Source of the DNA: Spirochaetales bacterium
GTDB lineage: Bacteria; Spirochaetota; Spirochaetia; SZUA-6; RPPD01
Reading direction: 5' to 3'
Length of the DNA: 64,000 nucleotides
Assembly (NCBI GenBank): GCA_016929065.1
Contig: JAFGJO010000002.1
Coordinates: 1-64,000 of the forward strand
Part shown: one piece after another, positions 40,416-50,646 of the stretch
Layout: the number at the start of each line of letters is the position of its first letter
Position numbering within the stretch: the first letter of the stretch is position 1
Notes under the pieces: generated by a model
What the model saw: only the letters and a program-made list of their open reading frames with translations
Database searches by the model: none
What the model was told of the DNA's origin: nothing
Position numbers and translations under genes: made by a program

Positions 40416-41495
40416 CTAACGTTTAACGCGGGCATTCCCCTGCCAGATACTCCATATTTGATCTTCATCTGCGGGCTGTGAATAGTCGGTAAGCAGTGAT
40501 GTGGTGAGCGCCCCGTTTGCCCAGCCGAACTGGATCCATTTTTCCGGCTCCCATCCTTTGAGAATGGCATACAGCATGCCTCCGACAAATCCGTCGCCGC
40601 CGCCGATACGGTCGAGGACAGTGATGGGACGCGGTTCGACTACATGAAAATTGTCGCCTTCACCCATGATTGCACCCCACAGGTGGCTGTTTGCGTTTAC
40701 CACCTGCCGCAGTGTTGTGGCGAAAACCTTTGCATTCGGATAGGCTTTTTTTACACGATTCATCATTTCCTTGAATCCGTCAATTTTTGCAGTGATATCT
40801 TTGCCGCCTGCTTCCGGCCCTTCAATGCCAAGACAGAGCTGAAAATCTTCTTCATTCCCGATCAGAATGTCAGACACGCTCGCAATTTCTGTGAATATTT
40901 CGTGCAGTTCTTTTTCGCGGTTCTTCCAGAATGATGCCCGGTGATTCAGGTCAAAGGAGATGCGGGTTCCGTGTTTTTTTGCAGCACGGGCAATTTCCAG
41001 ACAAAATTTACCGGTTTCCGGCGACAGTGCGCCGATGAGCCCGGAAAGATGAACGATCTGGACACCTTCTTTTCCAAATATCCGTTCCAGGTCAAAGTCC
41101 TTGACGTTCAGGGTTCTTCCTACCTCTCCGGCGCGGTCATTGAGTACACGGGGCCCGCGTGACCCGTACCCGGAGTCTGCGATGTTGATCTGATGACGGT
41201 ATCCCCACGGGTCTCCCTGGGGAACTTCGACGCCTTCATAATCCATATGACGTGACTTGAGATTTGATTTGATAAACTGGGCGATCGGGCTGTCCTTGAC
41301 AAATGTGGTGAGAACTTTCACCGGCAGTCCAAGATATGCTGCGACACTTGCAACGTTAGATTCTGCACTGGTTGCCTGCATGAAAAAAGTGCTGCTGGCA
41401 TGTACTGGCTGGCCGTTTGGCGGTGTTATCCTAATTCCCATGCTGGTAGCAACAAGCATTGCATATGCACAGTCTTTTTTAAGTTCAATACTCAT
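40416..41495 (-). CDS. PfkB-family sugar kinase (2-keto-3-deoxygluconate kinase-like)
   Basis: SAESNVASVAAYLGLPVKVLTTFVKD, SFDLNHRASFW, NEEDFQLCLG, DRIGGGDGFVGGMLYAI. Confidence 0.85.
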   Translation of the reverse strand: MSIELKKDCAYAMLVATSMGIRITPPNGQPVHASSTFFMQATSAESNVASVAAYLGLPVKVLTTFVKDSPIAQFIKSNLKSRHMDYEGVEVPQGDPWGYRHQINIADSGYGSRGPRVLNDRAGEVGRTLNVKDFDLERIFGKEGVQIVHLSGLIGALSPETGKFCLEIARAAKKHGTRISFDLNHRASFWKNREKELHEIFTEIASVSDILIGNEEDFQLCLGIEGPEAGGKDITAKIDGFKEMMNRVKKAYPNAKVFATTLRQVVNANSHLWGAIMGEGDNFHVVEPRPITVLDRIGGGDGFVGGMLYAILKGWEPEKWIQFGWANGALTTSLLTDYSQPADEDQIWSIWQGNARVKR

Positions 41496-41582
41496 GATGA
41501 AATACCTCTTTGTAAAAAAATGATTTCTCTACAATATTTTATTTGGGATATTTGATCAATATGCAGAGAGGTTCGAAATGGA

Positions 41583-42503
41583 TTACTGTTCCATCAGTAA
41601 TTTTATTTCTTCCCCCGAAAGCGCCCGATTAAACACGCGGAGGTCGTCAATTGCGCCGTTCAGGTTATAATACGCAAAAGGTTCGGAGGTGTTTGCTTTT
41701 GCCGTGAGAAGATAGAGCGGGGAGGTGTCGGCAGCCAAAGCAACCGTGGCAGCGGTGTTCTGCATTTTTAATTCACCATTTACATAGACAAATAATCTCC
41801 CGTTTGAAAAAGTAAAGGCGAGATGGGCCCAGGTTCTTGCCGGAAGTGCATTTACTGCAGATACTGAATAATGATTTCCGTTCTCACCGACAATGTAAAA
41901 AAAGACTGACCCCATTGCCGTAGAAACGGCAAATTTCCCCTGAGCTTTCTGGCTCTCGGTACTGGTCCATTTGCTGATAAAATACTGGAGTCTGCTTGAA
42001 TCATTCACGAATGCCCAGAATGAAATGGTGAGTGTTTTACTGGCATCAATCGTCTTGACATTGCTCAACGCGAGATACTGCCCTGTCCCGTCGGAAAATA
42101 TGGCACTCGATGCCATTTTGTCATGGCCATAGGTGAATTCGACACTGTTTTTGTTTTCAAGGGAAAATGTGTTGTTTACAGAACTGCCGAATTTATTATC
42201 AAACAGCATTTCAAGGATCAAGCCGCTTATAATGGTTACCGGTGCGGTGCCTGTGGATGAAGCAGACGGGGCTGCTGTAGAGCTCTCGGCGGAATCTGTC
42301 ATGCCTGTCCCCGAAATGGTCCCTGACTGTATTTTATCACGTGCTATTTCAAGTTTTCCGTAATCAGTTTTTAGAACAACTTTCTTTTCATCGATGGCAA
42401 TAATTGTTCCATGTAGAATATCACCGTTTGAAAGAAGAATCTCATCGGAAAACCCGGGAAGCGCAACAGTTAATAATAAATATACACATACCAAATGCTT
42501 CAT
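41583..42503 (-). CDS. secreted LamG/concanavalin-like jelly-roll protein
   Basis: signal peptide; TLTISFWAFVNDSS...WAHLAFTFSNGRLFVYVNGEL...GAIDDLRVFNRALSGEEI. Confidence 0.75.
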   Translation of the reverse strand: MKHLVCVYLLLTVALPGFSDEILLSNGDILHGTIIAIDEKKVVLKTDYGKLEIARDKIQSGTISGTGMTDSAESSTAAPSASSTGTAPVTIISGLILEMLFDNKFGSSVNNTFSLENKNSVEFTYGHDKMASSAIFSDGTGQYLALSNVKTIDASKTLTISFWAFVNDSSRLQYFISKWTSTESQKAQGKFAVSTAMGSVFFYIVGENGNHYSVSAVNALPARTWAHLAFTFSNGRLFVYVNGELKMQNTAATVALAADTSPLYLLTAKANTSEPFAYYNLNGAIDDLRVFNRALSGEEIKLLMEQ

Positions 42504-42548
42504 GAATACAGTATATCAGAAATTATTTTTTTTAATACTACTCATTCA

Positions 42549-44642
42549 TTAATACTCATCATTAATTTTGACGATTGAGGTGTATTGCGGATACAATTTC
42601 ATGGTTTTTCCTGTATCAAAACGAACGGTGACAATTTCCCTGTGCTCTTGAATGGCAGAGCCAAGGACAAAGCCGTAGCCGTAATCATCATGAAAAATCC
42701 TCTCTCCCTTTTTGTAAAGAGTGTCTCCCATGTTTTTCTGAATGGAAAGGTTGACTGTTTCAATATGCTGCGATGGAATCTCCTGTAGAAAACGGGACGG
42801 AGTGGAATTTGACCAGCGGCCGAAAAGCAGGCGGCGGACAGCGGTGGTAAGAATGAGTTTTTCGCGGGCCCGTGTCATGGCCACGTAAAACAGGCGCCGT
42901 TCTTCCTCGACTGCCCCTGGATCGATTCCTCCCCACTCAAAATCACGTATGACGGGAAATACCCCGTCATCACATCCGGTGATGATAACACGGTCAAACT
43001 CAAGACCTTTTGTATTATGTGCGGTAATGAGCATGATCCGGTTTCCCGGAGGTGTTTCATATTCCGGGGCAGCGAGCATGGTTCCCTCCAGAAATGCGGC
43101 CAGGGATTCACTGCCGGATGCAAATGCAATTCCCGCATTCACCAGCTCATCGAGGTTTTTGCATTTTGCGGTTCCCTCCCGGACATCCTTTTCCCGATAA
43201 TAATCAAACAGCCCGGTGCGGAATATGACATTACGGATAAATTCTGCCGTGGACAGAGATCCGAGCGAATCAGCCAGAATGGAAAACTGTTCGAGGAAGC
43301 CTGTTGCACCGGCACGTGCGCGTTTTGACAGGGCAGAAAGCGATTCGGCCAGGCATTCCAGGACATTGCCGCCGGTATCTCCCGGAAAGGACAGGATAGT
43401 CTCGATGGTTTTTGCCCCGATACCGCGGCTGGGTTTGTTGACGATGCGGCGGAAGGCAATTTCATCAAGCGGATTCACAAATAAATTCAGATATGCAATT
43501 GCGTCTTTTATTTCTTCGCGTTCGTAAAACCGGAGACTTCCCACCAGAACAAACGGAATCCCGTACCGTGTGAAAACTTCTTCAAATGCCCGTGACTGGG
43601 AATTCATGCGGTAAATAACGGCGGTTTCCATGTTGGGGTGTTTATCATACAGTTTTGCGCAGTACATGGCTTCTGCTTCGTGATTGTCCAGAATTACACA
43701 TTGAAGTTTTTCGCCTTCGCCTTTTACCGATATAAGCGTTTTTCCAAGCCGGCTGTTGTTGCAGGAAACCACGGCACCCGCCGCTTCCAGGATGTGTCGG
43801 GTGGAGCGGTAATTTTTCTCGAGCCGGATAATGCAGGTGCCGGGGAAATGATCCTGGAAAGAAAGGATATTGGCGATTTCTGCACCACGGAAACTGTAGA
43901 TCGACTGGTCATCATCTCCGACTACACACAATTCTGTCTGTTGGGTGAACAATTCCTGCAGGAGCAGGTACTGGGCGACGTTCGAATCCTGGTATTCATC
44001 CACCAGAATCATCGTGTATCTGGATTGGATGGCCTCGCGTATCTGCGGTGATGACTGCAACAGTTCAACAGTTTTCATGATAAGATCGCCGAAATCCAGG
44101 TTGCCGGTATTCCGGAGCCGGGTTTCGTAGTATGAATAAATTTCGTGGAAATGAGAGCTTTTGTTCACCTGTTCCAGGTCACCGTCTGCACTGATGCACA
44201 AGTCCTTGCAGCGCATGATATCATTGTAAAACATCTTGATTTTATTGTTGGGAAACTTTTTTTTATATCCTGTTTTGATCAGAGCAAGAGAATCAGATTC
44301 ATCATAGATAAGGAACGACGGGGATATCCCTATCGCATGTCCATATTGGCGCAGCAGCAGTGCCCCGAATGAATGGAAGGTTTTTATTGTCACCCCGTGT
44401 GCATTGTGTGTCATGCGGTGGAGCCGTTCCTCCATTTCCCGTGCGGCCTTGTTGGTAAACGTGACTGCGGCGATATTTTTTGGCAGAACATTCAGACAAT
44501 CGACTGCATATGCAATTTTCGTGGTGATCACCCTGGTTTTGCCTGATCCGGCGCCTGCAAGAATCAACAGAGGGGTCCCGGTATGCAGCACTGCTTCCCG
44601 CTGCTGTTCATTTAATGTCTCAAGGAGAGGATAGTCCTGCAT
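42549..44642 (-). CDS. UvrD/PcrA-family ATP-dependent DNA helicase
   Basis: LILAGAGSGKTRVITTKIAY, VDEYQDSN, VVGDDDQSIYSFRGAE, LEKNYRST, VMLITAHNTKGLEF-type motif, YVAMTRAREKL; start 44642 or 44678. Confidence 0.92.
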   Translation of the reverse strand: MQDYPLLETLNEQQREAVLHTGTPLLILAGAGSGKTRVITTKIAYAVDCLNVLPKNIAAVTFTNKAAREMEERLHRMTHNAHGVTIKTFHSFGALLLRQYGHAIGISPSFLIYDESDSLALIKTGYKKKFPNNKIKMFYNDIMRCKDLCISADGDLEQVNKSSHFHEIYSYYETRLRNTGNLDFGDLIMKTVELLQSSPQIREAIQSRYTMILVDEYQDSNVAQYLLLQELFTQQTELCVVGDDDQSIYSFRGAEIANILSFQDHFPGTCIIRLEKNYRSTRHILEAAGAVVSCNNSRLGKTLISVKGEGEKLQCVILDNHEAEAMYCAKLYDKHPNMETAVIYRMNSQSRAFEEVFTRYGIPFVLVGSLRFYEREEIKDAIAYLNLFVNPLDEIAFRRIVNKPSRGIGAKTIETILSFPGDTGGNVLECLAESLSALSKRARAGATGFLEQFSILADSLGSLSTAEFIRNVIFRTGLFDYYREKDVREGTAKCKNLDELVNAGIAFASGSESLAAFLEGTMLAAPEYETPPGNRIMLITAHNTKGLEFDRVIITGCDDGVFPVIRDFEWGGIDPGAVEEERRLFYVAMTRAREKLILTTAVRRLLFGRWSNSTPSRFLQEIPSQHIETVNLSIQKNMGDTLYKKGERIFHDDYGYGFVLGSAIQEHREIVTVRFDTGKTMKLYPQYTSIVKINDEY

Positions 44643-44646
44643 GAGT

Positions 44647-45975
44647 TCAACCGTTCCCGGGCATACTGTTTGTTTCAATGGCAGTCAAATCGACCCCGCG
44701 CACACCGGTAATGCGGACGGTGATGCGTTCGCCAGGATTTGCTGACGAGTTTTCGATGACGACCAGCCCGTCAACCTCGGGCGCCTGAAACCATGTCCGT
44801 CCCAAAAGAAGGTCTTCGCCCTGGACACGTTCTTCAACCAGCACCTGAAAGGTCTGGCCAGTCATTGCTTTAAGCCATGAGGCAGTTATCTGTTCCTGGA
44901 TTTTTTCCAGCAGCTGTTTTCGTTTTCCTGCGGTTTTAGCGGGGATTTGCCCGGAAAGTGAATACGCCGGGGTTCCCTCTTCGTGTGAATAGGTAAAGAT
45001 GCCCGCCCAGTTTGGCTGGATGCTTCTCTGGAATTCCTTGAGCAGTTCAACATCCTTGTCTGTTTCTCCGGGAAAGCCGGTAAGAAATGTTGTGCGGATT
45101 ATTGCCTTCGGCACTGCTGTTCTAATATCAGCCACGAGTTTTTCATAGACAATATTCGAACCCTTTCTTCCCATCTGATGGAGAATACGAGGGCTTCCGT
45201 GCTGAAACGGAATATCAAAATAGGGTAAAAACCGGCTGTCCCTTTCAGCAATGGCAAGAAGTTCCTTCGGAAATTTGTCGGGATGTAGATACAGGACACG
45301 AAGCCAGAAATCGGCGTTGATCTCAAGAATGGCTTGAATCAGCGATACAATTGAATCGCTGCCAATATCTGTTCCATACGAAGCAGAGTCCTGGGCAACC
45401 AGGTTGATTTCCTGAATGCCCATCGAGAGCAGATTGTTGACTTCCTGCAGAATTTCGTCTTTGGGCCTGCTCTGAAGGTCGCCGCGGATTATCGGGATGG
45501 CGCAATAGGTGCATTTATTGATACACCCCTCTGCGATTTTAACGTATGCACTGCCGGGAAAGGAAAGCCGGGGAGCGTGGTCTGCTTTCCCTGATGATGC
45601 ATCGGCACCGGGTGTATCGCTGCCCGAATACCCGGTTGTTGTATCTACAAAATCGGCAAAGGAGGTAGAATATCCGGTTCCCCAGATACCATCTATTTCG
45701 GTGAGGTCTTTCTCCAGTTCAATGAAATAGCGTTCCGAAAGACATCCGGTCATGATGATTTTTTTATCCGGAAACTGTGACCGGAATTCCATTACTGTTT
45801 CCAAAGATTCCTGTTTTGCCGCGTTGATAAATCCACAGGTATTCACCAGAATGAGATCGGCTTCCTGCGGTTCGCCTGTAAAAACATACCCCCTGTTTTC
45901 GAGGAGCGTGATGATGGTTTCCGAGTCGACCTGATTTTTTGAGCAGCCTAGACTTTCAATGAAAAATTTAATCAT
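44647..45975 (-). CDS. rimO: ribosomal protein S12 methylthiotransferase
   Basis: FFIESLGCSKNQVDSE, LVNTCGFINAAKQESLE, KIAEGCINKCTYCAIPIIRG radical-SAM CxxxCxxC, C-terminal TRAM region. Confidence 0.95.
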   Translation of the reverse strand: MIKFFIESLGCSKNQVDSETIITLLENRGYVFTGEPQEADLILVNTCGFINAAKQESLETVMEFRSQFPDKKIIMTGCLSERYFIELEKDLTEIDGIWGTGYSTSFADFVDTTTGYSGSDTPGADASSGKADHAPRLSFPGSAYVKIAEGCINKCTYCAIPIIRGDLQSRPKDEILQEVNNLLSMGIQEINLVAQDSASYGTDIGSDSIVSLIQAILEINADFWLRVLYLHPDKFPKELLAIAERDSRFLPYFDIPFQHGSPRILHQMGRKGSNIVYEKLVADIRTAVPKAIIRTTFLTGFPGETDKDVELLKEFQRSIQPNWAGIFTYSHEEGTPAYSLSGQIPAKTAGKRKQLLEKIQEQITASWLKAMTGQTFQVLVEERVQGEDLLLGRTWFQAPEVDGLVVIENSSANPGERITVRITGVRGVDLTAIETNSMPGNG

Positions 45976-46029
45976 GGGTTGCTTTTATAATATAAGTGTT
46001 GGAATAGAGAGACAAGCAGAATCTCTTGA

Positions 46030-47106
46030 TTATTTGTTCGGGAAAGCGACCAACTGGAAAATTTCCTTGTCTTTGACCCATTTTATGATTTTTGCCCGAA
46101 TTTTACCCGTACTGCCGATTTCAACCGGATTGCCGTTTACTGTTGCCTGAACAGCTCCCGCATCCGAGAAGCGAATATCGGCAACCCGCTCAACAGGGAG
46201 GGAAAGTGTTTCTCCCTGGGTGAAATATTTTTCCTGCCGTTCCTTTTTGTCCGGAATGTAAATAAAATAGAAATTTTGGAGTGCCGACAGCTCTATGGTA
46301 AATGAGGATGGGGCAGTGTTCTCAGCGATGACTTTTGCAGTTCCGTCCGCGATCAGATCCTTTTCCACCTGAGTAATGGTATATTCGCCGCTGTCTCCGA
46401 CCGCCACAACGCCGGCTGAGACCGCGGGCTTGAGGCTGATGCTGGCCTTTTTCTGGTTCTGTTCAGTAAAGATATCAATGAGTGCAACGAGCAGATCGGG
46501 TATTTCATCCTTGTTGATATCGAGTTCTTTTTGCTGGCCGATGTAAATATCGACAGTTTCATTCCCGATGGTAATGGTAATCCCGGAATCAATTTTCTGG
46601 GTGATGATTTCCACCTGGGTGCTGCCGCTGGGAACTTTGATGACAAATCCCTTGAAAACTACCAGGTCGATTTGCTGGCCGGTGAAAAGCACTTCTTTTT
46701 GAATCTCGTCTTCCGGCTTCTGGGTTACCTCAAGGACTCCCTGAAACGGATTCGTCAGCATCAATACCAGTACAATTGCAGCCACGGCCGCAAGTACTCC
46801 GCCTCCGATGAGAAAAGGACGGGGTGACACCCGTTTCTGCTCGATGAGCTGTTCCATGGGAATCGGCTGCTCCTGGATTTTCATGTTGTGGTAAATTGAA
46901 ATGAGTTCTTCTGCATCCAGTCCCAGGTATTCCGCATAATTGCGGAGAAATCCGCGAAGGTATGTTTCACCGGGGAAAACAGAAAAATCTTCCTCTTCAA
47001 GTCCAATCAAATACCGTTTTGCGATATTTGTGTCCCGTGCGATCTGTTCGATTGAGTAATTGAGATTTTCACGGGTCGATTTGAGCTTTTCGCCGAATGA
47101 TTCCAT
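46030..47106 (-). CDS. RodZ-like helix-turn-helix membrane protein
   Basis: N-terminal HTH (GEKLKSTRENLNYSIEQIARDTNIAKRYLIGLEEEDFSVFPGETYLRGFLRNYAEYLGLD), one TM, C-terminal DUF4115-like domain. Confidence 0.85.
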   Translation of the reverse strand: MESFGEKLKSTRENLNYSIEQIARDTNIAKRYLIGLEEEDFSVFPGETYLRGFLRNYAEYLGLDAEELISIYHNMKIQEQPIPMEQLIEQKRVSPRPFLIGGGVLAAVAAIVLVLMLTNPFQGVLEVTQKPEDEIQKEVLFTGQQIDLVVFKGFVIKVPSGSTQVEIITQKIDSGITITIGNETVDIYIGQQKELDINKDEIPDLLVALIDIFTEQNQKKASISLKPAVSAGVVAVGDSGEYTITQVEKDLIADGTAKVIAENTAPSSFTIELSALQNFYFIYIPDKKERQEKYFTQGETLSLPVERVADIRFSDAGAVQATVNGNPVEIGSTGKIRAKIIKWVKDKEIFQLVAFPNK

Positions 47107-47111
47107 AATTG

Positions 47112-47798
47112 CTACTCTTCACTCCCCGAAAGAAAATCGGGATACACATTTGTAAGATTGGGCGGATCCATTTGAAACCGGGTATAGGGAATTCCGACAT
47201 TCAGGGTGATACCGTCATAGTCTATGGTAATTTTTTCGTTTTTCAGGGTAATCGCCTCGATGCGCCGGATTAACTCGGTTGAGGGATTGATAGAAAGAAT
47301 AATTTCCTTGTACCCCTCGGTCACGCTGGTATTCGGTTCAAGACGTAGTTTGTATACCTGTTCACTGGAGCCGCTCTGCAGCGGGGTGAGGCCGGCAACA
47401 GCAAAGCCGATGTGATAATTGGAATCAAAGAGCGCGAGGCCGCCGGAGGTCAACAGGCTCTCTTTTGAATCCCGAAATTTCTGTTCAAGAATGGTGCGGT
47501 GTGACGGGAGATAAATTTGCAGTTTTTCCCGGTCTATCAGAATAATCTGTCCGCTTGGAGAAGAGAATTCGATCTTCATGTAATTTTTATTTGTATAGAA
47601 CAAGCGTCCGGCCTGTACTGTGTCGCCCTTGCTGATGCGGATGTTGCACTGTAAATCGGTAATTTTGGCATATTTGTCGGATACTCTGTTAAAAATATCC
47701 TGGGCATTTTGCATTCCCTCCTGTGCAAACAGGATAATGGGAAGGAACATGCAGCACATGATGGTAATAACAAGAATTTTTTTCATACATTCACTCAC
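47112..47798 (-). CDS. lolA: outer-membrane lipoprotein carrier protein LolA-like
   Basis: signal peptide; ITDLQCNIRISKGDTVQAGRLFYTNKNYMKIEFSSPSGQIILIDREKLQIYLPSH. Confidence 0.8.
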   Translation of the reverse strand: MSECMKKILVITIMCCMFLPIILFAQEGMQNAQDIFNRVSDKYAKITDLQCNIRISKGDTVQAGRLFYTNKNYMKIEFSSPSGQIILIDREKLQIYLPSHRTILEQKFRDSKESLLTSGGLALFDSNYHIGFAVAGLTPLQSGSSEQVYKLRLEPNTSVTEGYKEIILSINPSTELIRRIEAITLKNEKITIDYDGITLNVGIPYTRFQMDPPNLTNVYPDFLSGSEE

Positions 47799-47969
47799 AA
47801 TTTCATTGTATATCGGTGTCTTTCCATGGAAAGAAATCGTTTTTATTAACGGTGTTTCTGTATTATTCGGACAAATTTTTTATTTGTCAAGTGGCTGGAG
47901 GCGGCTGCGACTTTGACTGCATCATAAAGGCAAAAAATCCCCTGTTTTTTGCCGGTGAGCAGTACCTTG

Positions 47970-50456
47970 TCATGATTTTGGCCGGAACAGGGGCCGGGAA
48001 TCCTTTTTTTCGGGCGGATTGTCTGCCAACTGTTTGCCAATATATTCTTTCAGCAGATATTTAAGGGAATCATCCGGAAGTTTCAGCGGCTCGTCACAGT
48101 CCGGACAGACAAACCGTTTGTCGCGCAGGTGCGCCTGTGCACAGCCAATGCAGTAAATTTTACCGCACGAAGGACATTTTCCTGCTGGCGCTTCTGCAGG
48201 GGGTTCGCCGACAATTTTGCCGAGCTCCTGCGGCCCGGGATTAAGGGGCACCCACCACTGCCTGTTGCACGCGCTGCAGAGAATTTCGGTTTCAAATCGT
48301 TTGCGAATGGCGTTCTGTAGTTTCAGGGCGGGAGCATAATCGGGATGATGTGCCAGTACGCCGGAAACCAGTTCCCTTGCCTGTGTGTAGGCGAGTTTGT
48401 CGGTATAAAAAGCTGCCAGGTTCGTTTTGATCTGCGGGTCGTCCGGGGAAAGCGCCAGTGCTTCCTGAAAACTTGCCTCTGCCCGTTTGAACTCGCCACG
48501 AATGGACGCAAGATTGCCAAGCAGATTGAACACCGGGGCACTGGGTGCGTCATCAACGAGCGCAACGAGAAGTTCATTTGCCCGGGTGTATTGATCGGCT
48601 TCGATGCAGGCGGCTGCACAGTTTTCCCGGTACAGCGGATTGCGGGGCTCTTGACGGATTGCCAGCTCATAATCTGCAACGGCTGAATCATACTCGTTGG
48701 TGCGGACATGAATATTTCCCCGCTGGTTATACAGCCTGGCGGCCATGTGCTTTTCGATACTGCGGTCCAGCAGTTCGAGGGCTTCAGCGGTTTTTCCCTG
48801 AAGAAAATACACTTCAGAGAGATTGATGATGATATCAGCCTCATGCGGCATCTTTTCAAAACTCAGCGTTAAATGTTCTTCTGCTTTTTTTAAATTTGTC
48901 TGATCGATATAATACAGCCCGAATAAATTGTTTACCCAGGGATCATCCGGAGCCAGTTTTTTCGCCTGTTCGATTTCGGTGACATATTCCCGTCCCAAAA
49001 GACGCTTGTTTTCGGCAAGCCGCCAGACATACAGCGGATATTCCGGATCCAGTCCCGCTGCTTTTTCCAGAAAAGCGAGTGCTTCGCTTCGGCGGTTTTC
49101 TTTTATGAAAAACAATCCCAGCAGATAATAGACGCCGCTGTCTGCGATATTCTTTGCGGCAAGCTTTTCGAGAAGCGGACGTGACTGTTCATATTTTTCT
49201 TCATGGAACAGCATTTTTGCCTGCAATGCCTTTGCCTCGTCGCTTTCCGGTTTGTATCGGAGGACCACGCTGATGACCGATTCCAGCTCATCGTATGATT
49301 CATTTTCAAACAGATAATGTGCAGCGGTTACATAACAGGTGCAGGCAGTGTCGATATCCCCGAGCTGTTCTGCAGTATGGGCCCGATTGATGTGATACAG
49401 CGGAATCGCAGGACTGATCTTTGCTGCTGCAGAATATGCGCTGTCGGCTTCCTTCCAGTTGCCGAGGGCATATTCTGTGTTTCCCAGCAGGTTCCACAGC
49501 GTCGCCGAATCCTTGATATCGGTTATTATGCTTTTAATGTATTCTTTTGCCTCGGAGAAGCGATTCTGTAAATAAAACAGGTTTGCTTTTTCAAGGCGGG
49601 CTTCCAGGTGAAAGGGATTTCCCTGCAGAAAATTTTCGATACAGTTGAATGCCTCTGAATACAGGCGGAGATTGATACAGCATTCAGAATAGAGAAGGGC
49701 GGCATCAATGTTCTCCGGATCATTTTTTAATGCTTTCTTCAGTAATATAGCAGCATTGGAAAAATTACCCTGCCCGAACAAAGTTTTTGCAAGGCCGATC
49801 CGGGCAACAGGCTCCACCGGGACATATTTTACCCATCGGTAAAAGGCTTTTTCCACTTCAATTGACCGTGATTCGACAACGAAGTCGTTGATTTGAAAAC
49901 CCGCTTCATCGGCTTCATCATAATTTTGCCCTGCAATCCCCACACGCCCGGAAAACAGTTTTTCATCATCGATTTCTGCAATCCACTCATCATTTGCAAA
50001 AAAAGAAAAATGATCGCTGTGCGCAATAATACGGATTGTGTTTTTTCCTTCAAGCAGGTGTTCTGATGCGGTCCATTCAACAAGATGCAGGGGAGTGCCG
50101 TTGAATAAAACATCAAAGCGGAACATGCCGTGGTTTGATATGAGGAAAAAATAAAAGTTTTCATTGTTGACAAACCGGAAGATGAACCCGAAGGCACTAT
50201 GCGGATTGTTTTTGTGGAATTCAAACTCCGATTCGATCATGAAATCCCTGTATTGAAACATTGACGCGGGCACCCAGGAAAAGATATTTTTACGGAACAA
50301 TGAAAGTTGGTATCCGCCTTTTTTTATCGCAGTGGAGTAGCCGTTTTCATCGAGCACTGGAAATCTGTTTTTCGAGAAAATACCGAAATCGGTTTTATAC
50401 CGTTCAAATACGGTTTCATCAGGATTGATTTCCTTTTTTTTAGAGAACCAGAGCAT
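47970..50456 (-). CDS. TPR protein with N-terminal jelly-roll-like domain and C-terminal zinc-ribbon/RING-like domain
   Basis: many TPRs; N-terminal FGFIFRFVNNENFYFFLISNHGMFRFDVL; C-terminal CSACNRQWW...CPSCGKIYCIGCAQAHLRDKRFVCPDCDEPL. Confidence 0.82.
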   Translation of the reverse strand: MLWFSKKKEINPDETVFERYKTDFGIFSKNRFPVLDENGYSTAIKKGGYQLSLFRKNIFSWVPASMFQYRDFMIESEFEFHKNNPHSAFGFIFRFVNNENFYFFLISNHGMFRFDVLFNGTPLHLVEWTASEHLLEGKNTIRIIAHSDHFSFFANDEWIAEIDDEKLFSGRVGIAGQNYDEADEAGFQINDFVVESRSIEVEKAFYRWVKYVPVEPVARIGLAKTLFGQGNFSNAAILLKKALKNDPENIDAALLYSECCINLRLYSEAFNCIENFLQGNPFHLEARLEKANLFYLQNRFSEAKEYIKSIITDIKDSATLWNLLGNTEYALGNWKEADSAYSAAAKISPAIPLYHINRAHTAEQLGDIDTACTCYVTAAHYLFENESYDELESVISVVLRYKPESDEAKALQAKMLFHEEKYEQSRPLLEKLAAKNIADSGVYYLLGLFFIKENRRSEALAFLEKAAGLDPEYPLYVWRLAENKRLLGREYVTEIEQAKKLAPDDPWVNNLFGLYYIDQTNLKKAEEHLTLSFEKMPHEADIIINLSEVYFLQGKTAEALELLDRSIEKHMAARLYNQRGNIHVRTNEYDSAVADYELAIRQEPRNPLYRENCAAACIEADQYTRANELLVALVDDAPSAPVFNLLGNLASIRGEFKRAEASFQEALALSPDDPQIKTNLAAFYTDKLAYTQARELVSGVLAHHPDYAPALKLQNAIRKRFETEILCSACNRQWWVPLNPGPQELGKIVGEPPAEAPAGKCPSCGKIYCIGCAQAHLRDKRFVCPDCDEPLKLPDDSLKYLLKEYIGKQLADNPPEKKDSRPLFRPKS

Positions 50457-50646
50457 AGAACAACCTCGTTACATCCATAAATAAATATCTGACACACTCA
50501 TCCCTGTGGTTTTAGTCAATCATTTTATGGGAAACACCAAGTATTTACAAGGTCTCACTTTTTCCAATCGAAAATATACTGTTTTGACTTGTAATCAAAC
50601 CTGGAAAAAAGTATTTTATGCAGACAGTTCAAACAGGAAGGCATAT

